Positions 10,895-22,296 of a DNA stretch of 64,000 bases are shown one piece after another. Each line of letters opens with the position of its first letter. The stretch's first letter is position 1. The DNA is from Penicillus capitatus (taxonomy: Eukaryota; Chlorophyta): assembly GCA_965649825.1 (NCBI GenBank), contig OZ287695.1, positions 434,001 to 498,000 on the forward strand, given 5' to 3'. The translations under genes and the position numbers were made by a program. Below the pieces are notes generated by a model. That model was not told the DNA's origin and searched no databases. It saw only the letters and a list, made by a program, of their open reading frames with translations.

Positions 10895-13800
10895 TTTATG
10901 GTGTCAGCAGTTGGATGAGATCCGAGCGAGTCTTTTCGGAACAATGAGCATCCGCGTGGGCACAGACGTATCTGAGAGGAGTTTTTCCCTCGCCAGTCAA
11001 GCTCGACCTTGACGCTCCAGCACCCACGAGGACCTAGAAAGCGTAATCTTTTCGGCAGCGAGGCATTTTGACTTACTTCAGCAACTTTCAGATGACCGTG
11101 ATATGATGCCAAATGAAGGGGTGTCCAATTGCCATTATCTCTGACGTTCACATTAGCCCCAGCTTTAATCAGCATCTGCGACCGTTCATCTGAGAAGCGA
11201 ACAATTCGCTGCAGAGACCGCCGACCTTCGCGATATCGGTGTGACCGTAGGCCGAGGCATCGTGCAAAGCAGTGCGATTTTTGTTGCCTGCGGTGTCCAC
11301 ATTAGCACCGGCTTCAATAAGCACCTGCGGCCGTTCATCAGAAAAGCGGAGCATTCGCTGCTCGGACTACTGACCTTCACGATATCAATGTTTCCGTCGT
11401 CTGATGCTAGAGTCAAGGGTGTCCAACCAGAACTCGTCTTGGCGTCCACATTAGCACCGGCTGCTATCAGCACCTGCGGCCGTTCATCAGAAATGCGGAG
11501 CATTCGCTACAGGGACTACTGACCTTCACGATATCGACGTTTCCGTTGTCTGATGCCAGAGTCAAGGATGTCCAACCAGAACTCGTCTTGGCGTCCACAT
11601 TGGCACCGGCTGCTATCAGCACCTGCGGCCGTTCATCAGAAATGCGGAGCATTCGCTGCAGGGACTACTGACCTTCACGATATCAACGTTTCCGTCGTCT
11701 GATGCTAGAGTCAAGGGTGTCCAACCAGAACTCGTCTTGGCGTCCACATTGGCACCGGCTGCTATCAGCACCTGCGGCCGTTAATCTAAGAGGCGGAGCA
11801 TTTGCTGCAGGGACTGACCTTTGCGACATCGGTGTAACCGCTGGCTAATGCTTTATGCAAGGGGGTCGAACCAGAATTCGTCTTGCCGTCCACATCGGCG
11901 CCGGCGTCAATTAGTTCCTGCGATCTTCTAACGGAGATGTGGAGCATTCGCTGCAGGGGCTGACCTTCACGACATCGGTGTGGCCGTTATTTGATGCCGA
12001 ATGCAAGGGAGTCCAACCGGAATCCGTCTTGGCGTCTACATTCGCGCCGGCTGCTATCAGCACCTGTGATCGTGTTTTAGAAGAGTGAGGAACTTTAACT
12101 GGAATGCTTTACTTTGACAATTTCGAGATGTCCTCGGTACGATGCTGCGTAGAGAGCAGACCGACTGTCTTCGTCCTCGGCACTGATGTCAGCTCCAGCT
12201 GCGATGAGAACCTTCGCCATTTCTCTTCCATGACAATAGATGCTCTTTGGCGTCGCACTTTGACGATGTCAGTGTGCCCGTTGTAAGATGCCACGTGCAG
12301 CGGCGTCTCTCCTTTAGCGTTTTCGACCTCAGTGTCCGCTTTGTATTTCAGCAACACCTGAAACACAGAGAGACAGCTGGATTCATTCCATTAAAAAAGG
12401 CGTTTTGGGCATCGCTTTCTCATGTAGAGACTCCTCGTCACACCTCTGCGCACTTCAAAGCGTGGAATATAGCCACCAAGTGCAGCGGTGTCGACTCCAG
12501 TGCCACTTCATACCCGGGCGTGCTAATATTATGCTCGTAAACCGTGTCGACATGCAGACCGGCTTGAAGAAGCGCTTCCGCATCGATTGCACTGTCCCCT
12601 CGAATGGCAACGATCATCTCCTGCACCGACAGAATGCATTCGAACTCTCGTAAACGAATGAGCTCACGGAGAGCCTTTTTGAGTGAGTCAGTCTTGCGTA
12701 CTTCGCGCGTTTTTTGTCCAATCTCTTCGTGCCACTTTTCTCGGGACTTGGAGTCTGCATACACGCCGTATACAGCAGTATCCATGGATATGTTTGCTCC
12801 AGAGCACACCTTTTTCGTGCGATCGCTTCCGGTGATGCTTTTTATCCAGTCCAGAAAATGGTCGACAGATGTGTAAATGGCTGGTTCTAAGCCGGAGCAC
12901 TGTTGGGACTCGTCGTCCGCGTAGCCGTACGACGTAATGCCAACGATCATGTCTCTTTTTGCATTCCCAGCTGCGATCTTGTCGTTCGGAGCGTCCACCA
13001 ACATCAGAGGACCGCCGGAGTCGCCTAGCAGACAATCGCAACGACTCACACTCGGATCGGTTAAAGTCCATTGCCAGGACACTGACCTTGACATGTGTCC
13101 TGTAAAAGCGCTCCGGCGCAGATCCAGCTGTCCTCGTCGACTCCTTGAGGTTGCACTTTGCAGGATTTACGCGCGACAACGGCGATTCTGTCAGCCAGGC
13201 GCAAAACGTGTGAGTGATCCGCGGATTCTGTACGTCCCCATCCTGTTGCAGCCAACAGCTTTCCGCGCCTCAGTGGAACGTCCCCCGAGCCCAAACGCGG
13301 CAGTGTAAGGTTGGCTGCCTCTCTGTCGAGCTTCAGCACTGCAATGTCAGATCCGTTGATGACATCGCCTGTCCAGTCATTATGGATATGGCCGTCAATG
13401 ACATCGAACACCTGCATGTCACACGGCGTTCGTGTGACCTGACTGAAGAGAAGTGCCGAATCACTCACTTTGTCCTCGTCCACCTTGTCCTTCAGGTCAT
13501 AGATTCCGCAGTAGACGACGGGGGACATACCCAGGGTTTTTTCTCCTTTGGGGTCCACGCAGTGAGCCGCCGTCAAAATCCATTGCGGCTTGATAAGCGT
13601 CGCCCCGCAGGCATGCGAATGGCTTCCGCGTTCACGCATGCTGCACATGTACGGAAATCTTCCACGCTTCGCTTTTGCGCCTCCCTGTAAACACGCGGCT
13701 CGGACAATGACGGTTGAGATGCTTCCGCGTCGATAGACGCACCACTATCTTCGCGTAGATGTCGTTGGACGCCTCGCGCCATCCTTGTTCTAGAAACGCG

Positions 13801-13902
13801 TAAAATGGACGGATAATGGAAACATTTCTTACCCGTTTCCTGACTGCCGTGAGTTGGCCACGACAGCAAGAGTAGCCACAAGTGTATTGCCAGGTGCGTC
13901 AT
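10895..13902 (-). CDS. Secreted trypsin-like protease fused to ten ankyrin repeats (copy 2)
   Basis: The start at 13902 opens a signal peptide (MTHLAIHLWLLLLSWPTHG). The protease domain follows: FPYMCSM, LTAAHC (catalytic His), NGSDIAVLKLDR (Asp), and DTCQ joined across an intron to GDSGGPLML (Ser). The S1-pocket Asp is present. The intron in the Gly codon of GDSGG is at the same position and phase as in the copy at 86-4566. A linker of about 110 residues leads to ten ankyrin repeats, nearly all single 99-nt phase-0 exons. The last exon is a divergent cap (VLVGAGASRSSLTGEGKTPL) ending at the TAA at 10895-10897, matching the end of copy 1. All catalytic residues are kept, so an active extracellular or vacuolar protease is likely. 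The short exon between signal peptide and protease domain is uncertain. Confidence 0.85.
11375..11818 (-). repeat. Tandem 149-bp exon-plus-intron duplications (ankyrin repeats 6-8)
   Basis: Exons 11375-11473, 11524-11622 and 11673-11771, each 99 nt, encode nearly identical repeats beginning VLIAAGANVDAKTSSGWT. They are separated by near-identical 50-nt introns, giving an exact 149-bp period. Exon and intron are equally conserved, so the copies are recent. Each duplication adds exactly one 33-residue repeat without shifting frame. Confidence 0.92.
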
Positions 13903-15387
13903 TTCTGCCGCCTTTCTTTCCGGGCGTCGACGTCCCTTTTCTGAACAACGGTGCTCGAGCATTGTGTTTGCTGAGAAATGAAGCTTCGCGAACGATGCAG
14001 AACAATGGTCGCAGAAGGCACCATTACGTACGTACATACGTGCATACGTTTGAAGTACGTACTGTATATTCGAGTTCCACATACGTCAGCATTTCCAGGA
14101 AACTCTTTATCCGTGTGTTTGTTGCCTTAGACGGCGTTTAGGTTCCTCGGTGACGCTCGACGTCATGCGCCAGTCGAAGCAGTTGTTTTGCGCAAGCACC
14201 TGTCGATGTCGATCGATGCACCTCCTACATGACACAGAACGCATTAACAGAGATGGATTTTTGGATGAGAAGAAAGAAGACGGCAAACAAAACGGCAATC
14301 TGAATAGAGGGCAAGACACTCCCAACCTTTCTGAACCCTCTCTTAGTGTTTGAATGACATCGCCATCTCACACATAAGGTGAATCTATCGACAATTCTAC
14401 AGTGTTCCGCCGTCACCGATAGAATCTGTTGCTGTAGTTGTTGATGCATGTCGGTATGTGGCGTTCGAAGTCGACATCAAATCTGAGGCATAGCTGAGCA
14501 CCGGCCATCTAGGATGCATGATTCTCGTGCTATGGATGTCGTCGTTTTGGTCTCCATCTCTGTCGCATTCATCTCTTCGTCCAAGCGGAAGGCTATTGAT
14601 CCTTCAGACAGAGATTCGAATAGTGATGTCCTGTGTCCGTCAGTCGAACAATCTACAACCGTCCGTTTTGCAAAGGGCGATCGAAATGGGGTCTTGTTGG
14701 TTATGGAGACTGACCGTCACATTTAGCGAATCCTTAGTGGCCTAATGGCCTCGTGAAACGGACGATTAACTGCCCTGCGACGGTTGACGAAGTTTCTCCG
14801 AGGAAGCAGAGGAATTCTCGTTTTCGGTAAACCTTCTGAAGCGCCTCGTGTGATACAAACGAACGGTGCTGGGCAGTAACCGAGCCTCCACCGCTGGAAA
14901 TCGCCACCATGTGGCACCCGCTCGCCGTCTCCGAAGGTCGCGGACGCGGCCTTGATTTGAAGACGCCTATTGACTATAATCGTCATATGGCATTCGGATC
15001 TGATCTTCCTCCAGTGCTCCCCTGCCATGAGGCGAATCTTATTCAACGTCGCAAATGTACTTTCACTCACAAGGATCTGTCTTAATCCAGAAGTCCTCGG
15101 CAACAGTCCACGGTCGCGAAGCTCTGCCGTCACCTCGGTGGAGATGATGTGACGTGCGATGCAGACACCGTTGAAACGTCCCTCGAAGCCTTCGATCATG
15201 TATCAACCACCGCCCCTCTCTTTTGCACACAGTTGTCCATATACTGACCATTATTGCACCTCCTCAAGAGCTAATACTGCGTCGTCTTCCTGTTTCGTGC
15301 CTTGGTCAGATTCGCAGAACGTAAAGAGGTGACGGGTACCTTGCCCTTATCCGTCTGGCTAGGTGCACTCGCGCCTCGACCCGTCGC
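13903..15387. other. Intergenic, possible 5' leader exons of the NADPH oxidase
   Basis: No conserved coding sequence is recognised. A minus-strand frame of 159 codons (14723-15199) matches nothing I know. ATGATGTGAC at 15144-15153 is followed closely by GCGATGCAG, which looks like an intron 3' end, so an untranslated leader exon of the downstream gene is possible. Around 14025-14070 there is a TACGTAC-rich low-complexity patch. Confidence 0.35.
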
Positions 15388-18099
15388 ATGCACACAGACG
15401 CCCTTTTCCGTTTAGGTGTGCCAATGGCGGCGAATTACGAAGTGCGCAGCTCGCGGAGCTTCCTTAACAATCCGGCCTGGATTGTCAGTCAGTTTCAGGA
15501 GGGGACAAACGGGAAGAGCACGATGAACCTTCCCGAGTTCATCCGGGCTGTGGGATGCAAGAGCGATATCTTCGCCCGGAAGCTCTTCGAATCCATCGAC
15601 GCCAATCACACAGGCGACATCACACTGGAAGACTTCATCGCCGGTCTGCAGAAGCTCCGAGCCAGGGACATAACCGAGCGCATTCAATTCGTCTTCGGCA
15701 TCTTTGATTTGGACGGCGACGGTTTTATAAGCGGAGAAGAACTGAAGACCGTCCTCGAGGCAAGTGTGGAGGAAGAAGGCGGTCTGCTCACCGAAGAAGA
15801 GAACGCGAGCTTGGTGAGCTCTTTACTGCAGCTATTTGAAGCCGATGCAACGTCGCACATCAGCTACGTTGAGTTCGAGAACGTGATCACCACCTACCCA
15901 GATTTGCTCAGTGGTCTGACCTTTGGACGATTTGGCATGCGAACGATGGCGCCTGCCAGTCGTGTCCGGAAGAAGCGCTTCAGACGTGTGCGCAAGGCAG
16001 TCTCCTGGATCGTCAACAATCCCCAGTGTCTCTACACCTACGGCGCCGTCATTCTGGTCCTTCTGGGGTGCTTTCTGTGGCGATTCATGAAGTACGCAGG
16101 AGACTGCGCCGGCGCGGATATGAACATGGAGGATCCCGTGACCGGATACTCCCGACAAGACATCGTCGATCTCTCGAAGAACAAGAGCGACATGGGTATG
16201 CGGGCAGACGACGTGCCTTACATGGTCTTCAGCAAGGCCATGGCGGAATACGATCCAATCGAGTGCAGAGACGCTCGAAAGCGAAAGCTTCTCAGTTGGA
16301 CGCTTCCTGTTGCAAAGGGCTGTGGCCAGGCAATGAAGGTCACCTTCACGCTCATCCTCCTGCCCGTATCAAGAAACCTCATGACCACCCTGAGAGACAC
16401 CGTTCTCAGACGATTTTTCTTGTTCGACCAAGCTATTGAGTTTCACAGGTAACAACGCACCTGGCCTGCCTTTCCGCGTCTGATGCAGTCGATGTGGTCG
16501 GTGCGCAGATTTCTTGGCAAGATTGGATTCTGGTTGGCGTGGACGCACACCATCTGTCACGTCGTTGACGTGATCAACTGGCAAGACTCAGATCGCTATC
16601 GTTACTGGTCCTGGGCCTTTCCCGAGGATCGCACGCCGCAGGACATGAAAGGCATTCTGCGCGACGACAGCGGCGTTCCGATGCACGACGAGGACGGTCG
16701 TCTGATGCAGGACGACGAGGGCAGCAAAGATGGGATGCCGCGGATGTTCTACAACGACGAGCCCCAGCCGACCCTCAAGGACATCCTGACGTCGTGCGTG
16801 GCCATCACCGGGATCATTCTGATCGTCATCTACACTCTGGCCGCGCTCTTTGCGTTCGACTACCCAAAGAAGCTCTCCATCTTCAAGCGACAAGACAGCG
16901 ACGAGGAGAAGCCTTGGCGAGTATGGGTCCTCGCCGTGGGTCAGTGGCTGAACGATTTCAACAACTTCTGGTACTCGCATCACCTCTTCAGCATTTTCTA
17001 CATGGCACTTCTTTTTCACCCGATGCCCAATCTTCCAGACGAGCGCAACGAATGGGGCTGGAGCGATTCCTGGCTGTGGGTCGGAGTCCCTGTGGCGATC
17101 TACCTGACAGAACGTGTCGTCCGAGTCAAACGCAGCACCAGCAACACCCGAGTCGTCAGCGCAGAGCCGCTAGACGGCGACGTCGTTGGCCTGCGATTTC
17201 TCCGTCCCCGCGGATTCACTTACACACCGGGCCAGTACGTCTTCATCCGCTGCCCTCAGATCTCCCGATTCGAGTGGCATCCGTTCACACTGACGTCAAG
17301 CCCCGGAGACTCCTACCTCGGCGTCCACGTGCGCAAGGCTGGAGACTGGACGGCGGCGTTGCATCAACTGGTGGAGGAACACGCCCGCAAGAGGGCCGGA
17401 TCCTGCTCGGAGAACAGCGGGACGTTCTCTGTGCGCTCGAGATACCACGTCAAGCCTGTGCTCGGCGACGAGTTCGACGTCGTCGAGCGATTCAATTTCA
17501 GCATCTCTGTGGACGGTCCTTTCGGCGCGCCCGCACAGAACTATGCCGATTACAAGGTCATTGTGCTCATCGGCGCCGGAATCGGCGTCACTCCTTTCGC
17601 ATCGGTCCTCACCGATCTGCTCGATTCGCTCAAGCAGTGCGCCTGCCCAAAGTGCGGCTACAGCAATCCGCGCCTGATGCGCACCCGTATCAAGAAGGTC
17701 TACTTCTACTGGACAGTGCGGTCGCGATCCGAGGCATCGTGGTTTAAGCATCTCCTGGAGGCCATCTCGTTGCGTGATGAAGACGGTCTGCTGGACATCC
17801 AAGTGAACATCACGGGCATCAAGCGCGCCAATGACCTCAGGACGATGATGCTGCGCCTCGCGCAGTACGAAAGCGGCGAGCCTTCGACATCGGACGCCCA
17901 TTCTCGCACCGTCACGCGCTTTGGCCGCATCGACTGGAACGAAGTTTTTGAGAAAGTTAAAGTTGACTTCCCGTGCGAACCGAGTGTGGGAGTTTTCTAC
18001 TGTGGCCCCAATACGATCGCTAAGATCCTCGACAAAATGTGCCGACAGAACAGCAGAGGGCCGACAAAATTTCTATTCATGAAAGAGTCGTTTGGTTAG
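15388..18099 (+). CDS. EF-hand NADPH oxidase (NOX/RBOH type)
   Basis: Transfers electrons from cytosolic NADPH through FAD and two haems to oxygen, making superoxide across a membrane. Exons 15388-16448 and 16509-18099 encode about 883 residues. N-terminal EF-hand region: NHTGDITLEDFI, then a canonical DLDGDGFISGEEL loop and a weaker third site. Membrane helices follow. The intron falls exactly in FHR|FLGKIGFWLAWTHTICH, which carries one pair of haem-ligand histidines; WYSHHLFSIFYMALLFH carries the other. HPFTLTSSP is the FAD motif and GAGIGVTPFAS the NADPH motif; the C-terminus VFYCGP...FLFMKESFG is typical. Calcium control through the EF-hands is expected. ATG at 15424 is an alternative start. 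Only two coding exons, fewer than neighbouring genes. Confidence 0.93.
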
Positions 18100-18464
18100 G
18101 AAAATAAACGAACCCCATTATGGATTCGGTTCTGTTGGGAGACAAGTGCGTATTATCTCTTGGTATTGACTTTGATGATTTCTTGGCTCGACATCTCTCT
18201 GGAGTTATTTGATGAGTCCGAGGACTGATGACGGGAAAAGGAATAGCGACCTACCTATCCTTTGTTTGTTTCTTCGTTTAGGCTTTTTCATCTACTGACT
18301 CTACTCGTGTTTACAACTATCGCGCAAGAAGACAATAAGATGTCACAAGTGTAATTATTGGAAGCATCAAGGATTCAGAACTGAAACGGAGCGTTTCTTT
18401 AACAACGGGAACGTTCTAAGGAATTGGGGATCTGTACGTCTGTGCTGTTGTGTGTCTCGTCCGT

Positions 18465-20090
18465 TTAGACAAGTTGAGGCAAGCAGATAGAAGTCTTCAA
18501 CCTAGAGAGAGATGTAATGACGTGACGTGTAGACATAGCGTCTGTCACCTGTTCCACGACTGTCCGTTCGGATCCACCCGACGTGGGGCCTGGATGATTG
18601 TCGGAATGGGCAGCAGCGCAAAATGCGTGTTGACCAGTCCGACGGTCACGCCTAGGGATCACACGTCATCGAGCAGCAGGAAGGGTGGCCGGACAGACCG
18701 GTGAATCCTGCAAAGGCAGCATGAACAGCTCCCTGTCCCAAGATGTTGCAGTAGACGTGATCGCCGCTGCAGGTCGGGATGGCGCGGATCATGTAAGTGG
18801 GATCGATGTACTTGATGTCGCAGTCATGCTGGCAGGGCAGAACCGAGCGTTGGAGTGAACGGCATGGACGGTCTGCCTACTTCAAAGTACGTGCTCAGTT
18901 GCTCTCGCAGCAGGTCGCCGATCTCGTTCAGAACCGGATTGCCGGAGGCATCCTTCTGTCCGGACACCCCGATCATATCCTGACCAGCCCCTGCAGAGAT
19001 GGGATCCGTGAGAGAGGAGAAGCTGGGGAGAAGGTGCCTTCTGCAACGCATATGACGCAGTGTCCTTTCTTGGCGATCACCGAGGCGACGTAGTCGCAGA
19101 GCTTCTCGATGGAGAAGGGCACCTCCGGAATCAGACACACGTCCACCACGCCTACATTGCCGCCTCGGGAATGCCGCCGTCGTTAGGATCGGTTACCCGA
19201 AGACATCGACGCTTTCATGGCGATGAAACCCGATTGACGTCCCATCAGCTTCACCAAACCGATGCCTGCTCGACACGACATGCGAGAAGCTGTTCGGAAG
19301 CCGCGATGCCGCTCACCCTTTCTGGCACTCTTCGCTTCGACCTTCGCCGCGAGCAGTGCGCGTTGTGCCTCCTCGACGGCCGTGTCGAATCCAAAGCACT
19401 TGTCCACGATCAGGATGTCGTTGTCGATGGATTTTGGCACAGCGATGACGGAACACAAGACATTCTGTCGTTCGCACTCCTCCTGAATGGCATTGGCCGC
19501 TGCATTGCCTCCGTTGCCGCCCAGGACGAACAACATGTTGAGTCCCCACAGATCGATGCGCCGCACGATGCGACAGATGTCGGCACCTCCACGCGACGTC
19601 CCCAACACCGTCCCTCCCTTCAAGTGGATGCCGTCCACCAGCTCTGGCTTCAAAGCAATGGGGCGACAATCGCCTTTGTAGAATCCCTTCAATCCGTAAC
19701 GAATTCCTGACCGACACTCGCTGCTGGAAAGGACAGAACAGCAAGGAAGGTACCCAGAACGTTGTCTTCAGGGACGCCGTAGTCGTTGAGTGTCGTCACA
19801 ATCGCCTGGACGACGTCATTGAGTCCAGGGCACAGTCCGCCACAGGTCACCACTGCCGCCGAGACCGTCTTGGGATCGAAGTAGATCTGGCGTCGAGGAC
19901 CGGAACGCACGGCGTAGGTGGGCAGGGACAGGCAGACGTCGTCTTCCATCGACACGTCGGCGATGCCATGTCCACACTCCCTTCCTAGAAACGGCACTGC
20001 GCGTCTGCGACGATGCGATCGATTCTTACCCACGGATTCCTGACTGCCAAAGCGGACACTGTGAAGATTGATCATATCTCCATCGTCCAC
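18465..20090 (-). CDS. Plant-type phosphofructokinase paralogue with altered GGDGT motif
   Basis: Belongs to the plant-type group of phosphofructokinases: [91 protein letters not shown] and a C-terminus WNRLKTS...QLV. At least seven exons splice into one frame from the ATG at 20090 to the TAA at 18465-18467. The metal-binding motif normally written GGDGT reads GGNGG here (codons GGC GGC AAC GGA GGC), replacing the Asp corresponding to Asp103 of the E. coli enzyme; the Thr of TIDND is Ser. The catalytic Asp of IDND and the sugar-binding residues are present. Activity may be reduced, or the protein may be a regulatory subunit. Lies tail to tail with the NADPH oxidase gene. Confidence 0.85.
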
Positions 20091-20217
20091 TACAGATCAC
20101 ACCTTTCCGATTCGGAGAGCGCAATTCCAATGCGCCTGTCGTACCGAAAGCGCCGCCTCGGATGCCGTCCTCCACAAACGGACTGTCCCTAGAAAGGCGC
20201 CAGGATGAACGGTCAGC

Positions 20218-20649
20218 TTAGGGGAGGGCGATTTCGTGCCTCTTATTGAGGCGTTTGCGGAGTGTCTTGATCAGGAGCGAATCGGGGCCTCCGAAAGTGG
20301 GGTCGATGCAAGGATTCGCACTGTCGAGGCCACTGGCGGCGCACAGGCTGCCGTCATCGTCCGTGTCGTCTTCCTCTTGCGTCGAGTCGTGAATGTTTGC
20401 GAAGCGGGGAGACGTCAAATCCTTGTCCGCTTCGGCGTAGAGTCGACCAAAGCGCCGCGTCGTCCAGAGGTGCGTCGCAAGGCGTCGACGGACAGGAATG
20501 GCTCGAGACAGAGCGACGCATGAGCGACGTCCGGCGTGGACGGGTCGCGCGGCGAGACGTGTGGAAACGATGCGGCAACGCATATCGGAGAGCGACACAT
20601 CGTACCTGTCGATGTCCTGATGAATGCCCTTCTCGGCTGCTTGCGACAT
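20218..20649 (-). CDS. Hypothetical protein, possible upstream exon or separate small gene
   Basis: A 143-codon frame with a very basic first half (many Arg) and an acidic middle (QEEDDTDDDG). It ends in a stop 128 bp before the start of the phosphofructokinase frame, and its ATG lies 62 bp from the ATG of the divergent metallophosphoesterase. No family is recognised. It could be a short protein sharing a divergent promoter, a 5' exon supplying a targeting sequence, or chance. Confidence 0.35.
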   Translation of the reverse strand: MSQAAEKGIHQDIDRYDVSLSDMRCRIVSTRLAARPVHAGRRSCVALSRAIPVRRRLATHLWTTRRFGRLYAEADKDLTSPRFANIHDSTQEEDDTDDDGSLCAASGLDSANPCIDPTFGGPDSLLIKTLRKRLNKRHEIALP

Positions 20650-20711
20650 CCTCTCCCTCCACCTCCGCTAAACTCAGGCAGTCATAAGTGGAGCGTCACA
20701 GAGACTGACGC

Positions 20712-21945
20712 GTGTCGCGTGTAGTGACGCGGTTGGTGGTGGTCGGCGACGTGCACGATGGCCGAGTGAAGCAATGGTCGGATGCCGACGCCGCTATTCT
20801 CGGAGCACTGCATCCGGACATGGCCCTGTTCGTGGGCGACATCGGAAACGAAGCCTTCAAGACGGTGGAAGCCATCGCGACGATGGACATTCCGAAGCTC
20901 GTGATTCTAGGAAACCACGACGCCTGGTACGACCTCACTCTTACTGGTGCGAGATCGATCCGTCGTGCTTCATCAGGCATACGCCGGATCCCATGATTCG
21001 GGCGACGCTGGATCGCACGCAGCATGTCGACCAAGTGAATCGCCAGCTCGACGCTCTGGGCGAGGATCACATCGGATTCCGTATGCGCTCGCTGCCTGGG
21101 AAGCCCGTCTCCATCGTCGGCGCTCGACCCTTCACGAGCGTTCGTTTGCTGATATCCGCCTGCGGAAACGGACTCGCCCTGCTGTCTAGGGAGGAAAGAA
21201 CAGACATCCGGCCATTGTGCGTAACCTCTACGGATACGAAGGAGTGGATCAGTACGCAGAGGTCATCGCAGAGACGGCGCTTTCGGCACCCCCTGGCAAC
21301 TCCGTCGTCATTGTGGCCCACAACGGACCGACTGGACTAGGCACGCCGTCACGCTGAAGTCCTTTCCTTCATGCAGGAGATGCCCTCAGGAGATAAGCGT
21401 TATGACATCTGCGGAGTGGATTTTCTTCCGGAGGAGGGAGATCACGGAGACGAGGATCTGGAGATGGCCCTTCTGCGCCTAAAACAACACGATCGATCAC
21501 CTGTTCTTGTGACTTTCGGTCACATGCATCACAAGATCCGTCGGTTCGACGGTCTGTGAGATGCCACGCCCGGAGCGGAGATGATCGGTGTGGTGCAGGG
21601 AGGGCACAAGAGTACCGGCGAAGGGTTGTTTACGATGCGACGCGCGAGACGTTGTTTCTCAACTGCGCCGTCGTTGGTCGACTGACGCCCGTTGGATCTC
21701 GAGGTCGATCCGCCCCGGCTCAGACGCATCATTTCTGCCTGGTGGAGATTGAGAACGGACGCGTGCAGAAGGCAGAAGACGTCTATGTCTATAGCAGAGC
21801 CAATGTTCCTCAGGACCAAATGGACGTTGTCCCACTCGTGGAGCGCGGAGAAGTGAACGGTCGCGAATGGATCCGTGTGTGGAACACGCATCTACGTCAC
21901 TGGGAAGAAACATCGATGGATGCGGCATGTTCTGAAATCGTTTAA
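20712..21945 (+). CDS. Metallophosphoesterase of the cyanobacterial/plastid type
   Basis: Calcineurin-like metallophosphoesterase resembling the family known as TIGR04168 in cyanobacteria and plants; substrate unknown. Metal-binding motifs appear in order: VVVGDVHD, LFVGDIGNE, ILGNHDAWY, VIVAHNGPTGLG, DFLPEEGDHGDEDLEMAL and VTFGHMHHKIRR. The end has LFLNCAVVGR and HHFCLVEIENGRV as in the family. The frame is reassembled across several short introns, with obvious frame changes after NHDAWYDLT and GPTGLG. The protein starts almost directly with the first motif, so no clear plastid transit peptide is visible unless an upstream exon exists. Supports algal ancestry. Confidence 0.85.
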
Positions 21946-22296
21946 GATCCTTTCCTTGGGGATACCGAATTGTGCACGACAGAGAAGTGACATGGACAGA
22001 CACGGGACGCTGTTGCATTCAAGAACTTGAATGAAACTCCTACCGACAGGCAGACTTTACATGTTCTGTGCTCTGCATGGACGCGTGTTATCTGAATGAC
22101 GCCTTCGTCTTCATCATTCTAAAGGGTGGATTTGAGTACAGAGAGAGAAAACGGTGTCGAAGCTCGATGACGAGACAGCATTTAGGAAGGGGATTTTCGT
22201 CACGTCGCTCGTCACGGTGAGCGTCATGTGATGACGTCCGCGAAAAAGACAGTTAAATGCGTATGCATCCTACGGTAATACTTGCATCATCGGTGT

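Noticed and set aside
11375-11818. Regular 149-bp repeats resembling a CRISPR or satellite array
   Set aside because: The unit is exactly one ankyrin exon plus its intron in a eukaryotic gene; both parts are conserved, unlike CRISPR spacers.
16483-16508. Second NADPH oxidase start at the ATG at 16483
   Set aside because: Using acceptor GCGCAG at 16503-16508 joins the two frames in phase inside the conserved haem helix; the ATG is intronic.
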